Shown here piece after piece: positions 5,504 to 9,013 of a stretch of 9,013 nucleotides of DNA. Position 1 is the first letter of the stretch. Each line of letters begins with the position of its first letter. The stretch covers positions 1 through 9,013 of the forward strand of contig JAEUSA010000296.1 in assembly GCA_016788945.1 (NCBI GenBank). The letters are read 5' to 3'. The DNA comes from Leptospiraceae bacterium (GTDB taxonomy: Bacteria; Spirochaetota; Leptospiria; Turneriellales; Turneriellaceae). The notes under the pieces were generated by a model that was not told the origin of the DNA, searched no databases, and saw nothing but the letters and a program-made list of their open reading frames with translations. A program made the translations under genes and the position numbers.

Positions 5504-6688
5504 CTACCCAATATAACCTGCGACGCCATACCTGTCTAAATTTGACGTGATTTCTTTCGGTGGATTGCTGTTGAGTACGCGCGAAAACGCAGCAGACCGC
5601 GTCGCCTCTTGCCATTCACCCCAGCCCGGATTTTCCGGCCAGAACTTGACTTTCACCGCTTGCCGATGCTTTTCGCTGACCGGTTCAATTTTTTCCCCAA
5701 GCGTCAGTTTTACGAGATTTTTGAAATAATCGTAGCGCAGCCCCTTGGGGATCAGAAAATCTGCCACGTGCTCGCCGGGAATCTGTGCGCTCAATTCAAT
5801 CAGATAAATGCGGTCGGCGACGACTTTCCATTCGCTGACAACAGGTGTGTCAGAAAGTTGTAACCGCATACACGCCTGGTTGTGAATTTCTTCGATGCTT
5901 TTCGCCAGATGAGCGTAACGCGAGGGGAAACGGTGTTCGAGATCAATATACGGCGGATTCGCCGAAGCGATGCGGTCGTGTACCGAGACCAGATGAAAAT
6001 GGAAGTTCTGCGCGAATCCGCAAACAATAATTTCGTCGCCTTCGATAAACTGCTCGAGAATCAGATCATGGCCCCTGATGCCGAGCGATTCGAGATGGCG
6101 CTTAGAAAGAAAATTCTTAACTTCGAGCCAGTTTTCGAGGCGGTACACATGGCGCTTTGAGGCCCCGCGGCGCGTCTTGGCTATCAAGGGAAAACCCAAT
6201 TGTTCGATTTCTTCGCGCCGCATGCTCTGTGTCACCTCGAGGTGTAACGGCTGGGCAAATCCGCTGTGCTCGATGTCAGACAGGCGGCGCCGCACGAGGT
6301 ATTTGTCGAGTACGGTCTCCATCAGCGTGCGGCTGAGGCCGATGATGCTGAGCCGTTCACAGAGAAAGGCAAACGACGCGAGGGCCTCACCATAGCTTGC
6401 GGCATACCCCCCCGCGATCTGCGACGGTTCTATCAGGTTGCAGATTTTATAGTAGACCTTGCGGTAATTGAGCACCGATTCTTGGATTTTCAGATCGCAC
6501 AGTTTCAGGCCCGAAGCCGAAATGTTACGGTCTACGCCGATGACCTTGAGGCCGTAGTCGCGCGCAGCGCGAATCAACGGCAGCTGGTTATCTCCGGCGC
6601 CCAGAGAAAGATAAAAAGAATCATCAACGGCTTTGGCCACTCTTTTGATTATCGGACAGGCCGCTCTTTTTTCCGAAGAGAAAAACAC
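5504..6688 (-). CDS. ATP-grasp domain protein (carbamoyl-phosphate-synthase-like ligase), GTG start
   Basis: The protein has 394 residues from a GTG at 6688; a second GTG at 6640 (V17) would give 378 residues and still keep the whole fold. The pre-ATP-grasp Rossmann part opens with YLSLGAGDNQLPLIRAARDY (26-45) and VIGVDRN (49-55). The ATP-grasp part has DKYLVRRRL (128-136), FPLIAKTRRGASK (166-178; K171 the likely ATP lysine), LILEQFIEGDEI (209-220) and the metal-site strand IELSAQIPGEH (297-307). That strand aligns with the usual E-I-N-x-R motif but has Ser at the Asn place and Gln at the Arg place. Such enzymes join a carboxylate to an amine or thiol via an acyl-phosphate; the substrate is unknown. 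No pathway partner is adjacent. It diverges from the ATPase gene with only 43 bp between starts and has no clear ribosome site. Confidence 0.85.
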   Translation of the reverse strand: MFFSSEKRAACPIIKRVAKAVDDSFYLSLGAGDNQLPLIRAARDYGLKVIGVDRNISASGLKLCDLKIQESVLNYRKVYYKICNLIEPSQIAGGYAASYGEALASFAFLCERLSIIGLSRTLMETVLDKYLVRRRLSDIEHSGFAQPLHLEVTQSMRREEIEQLGFPLIAKTRRGASKRHVYRLENWLEVKNFLSKRHLESLGIRGHDLILEQFIEGDEIIVCGFAQNFHFHLVSVHDRIASANPPYIDLEHRFPSRYAHLAKSIEEIHNQACMRLQLSDTPVVSEWKVVADRIYLIELSAQIPGEHVADFLIPKGLRYDYFKNLVKLTLGEKIEPVSEKHRQAVKVKFWPENPGWGEWQEATRSAAFSRVLNSNPPKEITSNLDRYGVAGYIG

Positions 6689-6731
6689 GGCGATTGGTTT
6701 TCAGTCTGCCCCACGGTAGGTTTAAGTCCTC

Positions 6732-9013
6732 ATGGCCGCGAGTTTTTATGCCGGAACCGTAAAAGCGGTTGCAGAATTGCTCAACAGTTCGGTGGCAAGG
6801 GGGCTGACGCACGATGAGGCTGCCCGCCGCCTCGAGGTGCATGGCGAAAACCGGCTCACAACCCGGTCGCGCCGATCTCTCATCGAGCTCATCGTCGAGC
6901 AGTTTCGCAACCTGTTGGTCGTGCTGTTGTTTCTGGCGGCAGCCCTGTCCTTTTTTCTCGGCTCATTGAACGACGGCATTGTGTTGATGGCGATAGTCGT
7001 CATCAACGCGCTCGTCGGCTTTCTGCAAGATTGGAAGTCCGAAAACATCGTCTCGCGGCTCGGCAATCTTGTCACCGAAACGGCAATTGTGATTCGCGAC
7101 GGGCAAAAGCTCGAGGTGCCGACGAACTCGCTGGTGCCGGGTGACGTCATTTATCTGCAAGAAGGCGATGGAGTACCTGCGGATTGCCGTCTGATCACGG
7201 GCGAAACCGTGATGGCCAATGAAATGGCGCTCACCGGAGAATCGGTAGCTTCTGAAAAGCAGGCGGATTTCGAAACTAACGACGACCTGCCGTTGCCCGA
7301 GCGAAAAAATTATCTTTTCTTCGGAACGACTCTCGCGCGTGGCGAAGCGACGGCTCTGGTGTGCGCGACGGGAGACAATACCGAGCTCGGCAAAATTGCC
7401 GTATCATCACAGAGCATGCAACGCGAAACTTCGCCTTTGCAGAAAGAACTCAATATACTGGGCATCTATATCACACGTTTTGCGCTTTCGCTCGCTGCAC
7501 TGTTATTTCTCGTGCAGATTTGGCGCGATGAGCCGGTCAAAACCGCACTGATCTTCGCCGTCAGCGTCGCCGCAGCGATGGTACCCGAAGGTTTACCGGC
7601 ACAAATTTCGATGGGCTTGTCGCTTGGCGTCGCTCGGCTTGCGCGCAAAAAGGCAGTCGTCAAACGATTGTCTTCGGTTGAAGCGCTCGGCGCGGCCACG
7701 GTCATTGCCACCGATAAAACCGGAACGATCACCAAGAATGAGATGACGATTACTTCCGCTTTTTTTGAGGGAATGAATTATCGCATAACCGGTACCGGGT
7801 ATAATCCCGCCGGCGAAATATTCGATGAACATGGTCGCGTGATGCGCCCCGAGAATCTTGGCGATCAGAAGATTCTTTTTCTTGCGGGGTTTCTTTCGTC
7901 GACCGGTACGGTAAACGCACCCGACGAATACCATGCGGATTATTATGCGCTCGGCGACCCGACCGAAGCTGCGTTTGCGACGTTACTCATGAAAGCGGGG
8001 TTTGATGCCAAACAGGTTTCCGCAGAATACCCCCGCTTAAAATTATTTCCTTTCGATTCAGAGCGCAAGAGGATCTCCATTGTACGCGAGCATAATGGCA
8101 AGCGTATATCGTTCGTGAAAGGTTCGATCGAATCTCTGCTGCCGCTGTGCAGCCGCCACCGGATCGACGGCAAGGACGAAGCATTGAGTGAAGCTGAACG
8201 CGCTGAATTGCTTGCTGTCTCGCGCGCGTACTCGGCGCAGGCGCTGCGCGTCATAGCTCTTGCGTATCGGGATATGGACGAGAACGAAGAAGTTGCGCAG
8301 ACGACTGCAGAGTCGCAACTTGTGTTTTCAGGCTTCGTTACCATGATTGATCCGCCGCGCGAAGAAGTCAAGGCGGCGGTCGCGGCCGCCCACAGCGCGG
8401 GTATCAGAACCGTGATGATTACGGGAGATCATCAGGCGACAGCGCGCTCGATCGCCGTAGACATCGGCATGGAGCACGGTATGGCGGAACCCGTCGCCGT
8501 GATCAACCGCGATGCCCTCAAGGCGATGGACGACGAAGCGCTTGCGGCAGCACTCGATAAGCGGTCCGTGATCTTTTCGCGTGTGTCGCCCGATGAAAAG
8601 CTGCGCATCATTGAATCTCTGCAGAAACGCGGCGATGTCGTCGCAGTTACCGGAGACGGGGTCAACGACACGCTTTCGCTCAAGCGCGCCGATATTGGCG
8701 TGGCGATGGGGGTCGGCGGTAGCAAAGTGGCGCAAGAAGCGGCGAGCCTTGTTCTGCTCGATAACAGTTTTGCCACGATTGTCGCGGCGATTCGCGAAGG
8801 CCGCACCATTTTCCGTAACCTGCAGACCAATGTTGTCGCCACACTATCTTCGAACCTGACAGAACTGCTCTGCGTTCTTGCGGGTTTTGCGTTGATTCCG
8901 TTTGGCATACCGCCCATCATTCTACCGATACAGATTTTGCTCGTCGACCTGGTCGGCGAAATGCTGCCTCTGCTGATGCTGACGTATGACCCGGCGATGC
9001 CGGGTGTGATGCA
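6732..9013 (+). CDS. P2-type cation-transporting ATPase, 3' end missing
   Basis: ATG 6732 is fixed by an in-frame TAA at 6723-6725; 760 residues follow before the right edge cuts the gene after about the sixth membrane segment. The order of parts is standard: N-terminal cation-ATPase domain (1-50), M1-M2 (about 58-98), actuator domain with TGES (168-171), M3-M4 with PEGLP (285-289), phosphorylation site DKTGT (D328), nucleotide domain with GDPTEAA, FPFDSERKR and FVKGS, hinge region with IDPPREE and MITGDH, TGDGVND (640-646), M5 with SSNLTE and M6 with LVDLVGEMLP. This is the P2 group (SERCA/PMR1/Na,K-type), which pumps cations across the inner membrane. SERCA residues E309, N768 and E771 match E286, N708 and E711 here, but N796, T799 and D800 are D739, G742 and E743. 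The ion (Ca, Na, K, Mn or H) therefore cannot be stated. The hinge reads GVNDTLSLKRADIG where APA usually follows GVND. Confidence 0.93.
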   Translation, partial: MAASFYAGTVKAVAELLNSSVARGLTHDEAARRLEVHGENRLTTRSRRSLIELIVEQFRNLLVVLLFLAAALSFFLGSLNDGIVLMAIVVINALVGFLQDWKSENIVSRLGNLVTETAIVIRDGQKLEVPTNSLVPGDVIYLQEGDGVPADCRLITGETVMANEMALTGESVASEKQADFETNDDLPLPERKNYLFFGTTLARGEATALVCATGDNTELGKIAVSSQSMQRETSPLQKELNILGIYITRFALSLAALLFLVQIWRDEPVKTALIFAVSVAAAMVPEGLPAQISMGLSLGVARLARKKAVVKRLSSVEALGAATVIATDKTGTITKNEMTITSAFFEGMNYRITGTGYNPAGEIFDEHGRVMRPENLGDQKILFLAGFLSSTGTVNAPDEYHADYYALGDPTEAAFATLLMKAGFDAKQVSAEYPRLKLFPFDSERKRISIVREHNGKRISFVKGSIESLLPLCSRHRIDGKDEALSEAERAELLAVSRAYSAQALRVIALAYRDMDENEEVAQTTAESQLVFSGFVTMIDPPREEVKAAVAAAHSAGIRTVMITGDHQATARSIAVDIGMEHGMAEPVAVINRDALKAMDDEALAAALDKRSVIFSRVSPDEKLRIIESLQKRGDVVAVTGDGVNDTLSLKRADIGVAMGVGGSKVAQEAASLVLLDNSFATIVAAIREGRTIFRNLQTNVVATLSSNLTELLCVLAGFALIPFGIPPIILPIQILLVDLVGEMLPLLMLTYDPAMPGVM

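Noticed and set aside
5489..5506. Small hairpin TAGCGC/GTGCTA overlapping the ATP-grasp stop
   Set aside because: The stem is short, includes a G-T pair and has no T tract on the minus strand; too weak to call a terminator.
6266..6817. Plus-strand frame of 183 codons opposite the ATP-grasp gene and overlapping the ATPase start
   Set aside because: No domain is visible, and it overlaps two well-supported genes on both sides.
7466..8920. Several minus-strand frames opposite the P-type ATPase (for example 7593-7934, 7943-8371, 8432-8920)
   Set aside because: All lie inside an uninterrupted 760-codon ATPase frame with every catalytic motif present; they are shadows.

Overview
This is a gene-dense bacterial window of roughly 53-55% GC by eye. 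It carries seven complete protein genes and two more that run off the ends. The proteins are ordinary Gram-negative, double-membrane housekeeping and envelope proteins: a TolC-type outer-membrane efflux lipoprotein, a LysE-type exporter, a DUF4833 secreted protein, a CsgG/LpoB-like periplasmic protein, PdxH, a TetR regulator, an ATP-grasp enzyme and a P-type cation ATPase. The mix (DUF4833, a short spirochaete-like lipoprotein signal, a zapB-like coiled-coil protein, moderate GC) would suit a leptospiral spirochaete of the Turneriella/Leptonema kind. That assignment is inference from protein flavour; no rRNA or other marker is present.

Layout. 1-683 (minus): a secreted protein with two CsgG/TolB-like halves, cut by the left edge. 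684-797: a divergent spacer with a terminator-like hairpin facing the minus gene. 798-4006 (plus): a tight four-gene run of zapB-like coiled-coil/acidic protein, DUF4833 protein, LysE-family exporter and TolC-family lipoprotein, with junctions of 7 bp, 20 bp and a 4-bp overlap, so very probably one operon. 4031-4636 (minus): a TetR regulator, convergent with tolC and divergent from pdxH (4690-5319, plus). 5320-5503: an intergenic stretch between convergent genes, almost filled by a hairpin and a nested inverted-repeat element that can fold as a two-headed (Y-shaped) stem. 5504-6688 (minus): an ATP-grasp enzyme. 6732-9013 (plus): a P2-type cation-transport ATPase, cut by the right edge.

How the genes relate. 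The 798-4006 run is an envelope-themed operon: a putative division or scaffold protein, a secreted protein, an inner-membrane exporter and an outer-membrane channel. The TetR gene beside tolC is a candidate regulator of the efflux gene or of pdxH, but no clear operator is visible. PdxH, the ATP-grasp enzyme and the P-type ATPase are separate transcription units with no obvious common pathway.

There is no rRNA, tRNA, CRISPR array, transposase or phage gene in the window. The least explained piece is the structured intergenic element at 5344-5461. The most interesting protein-level oddities are the altered cation-site residues of the ATPase and the substituted metal-site motif of the ATP-grasp protein.
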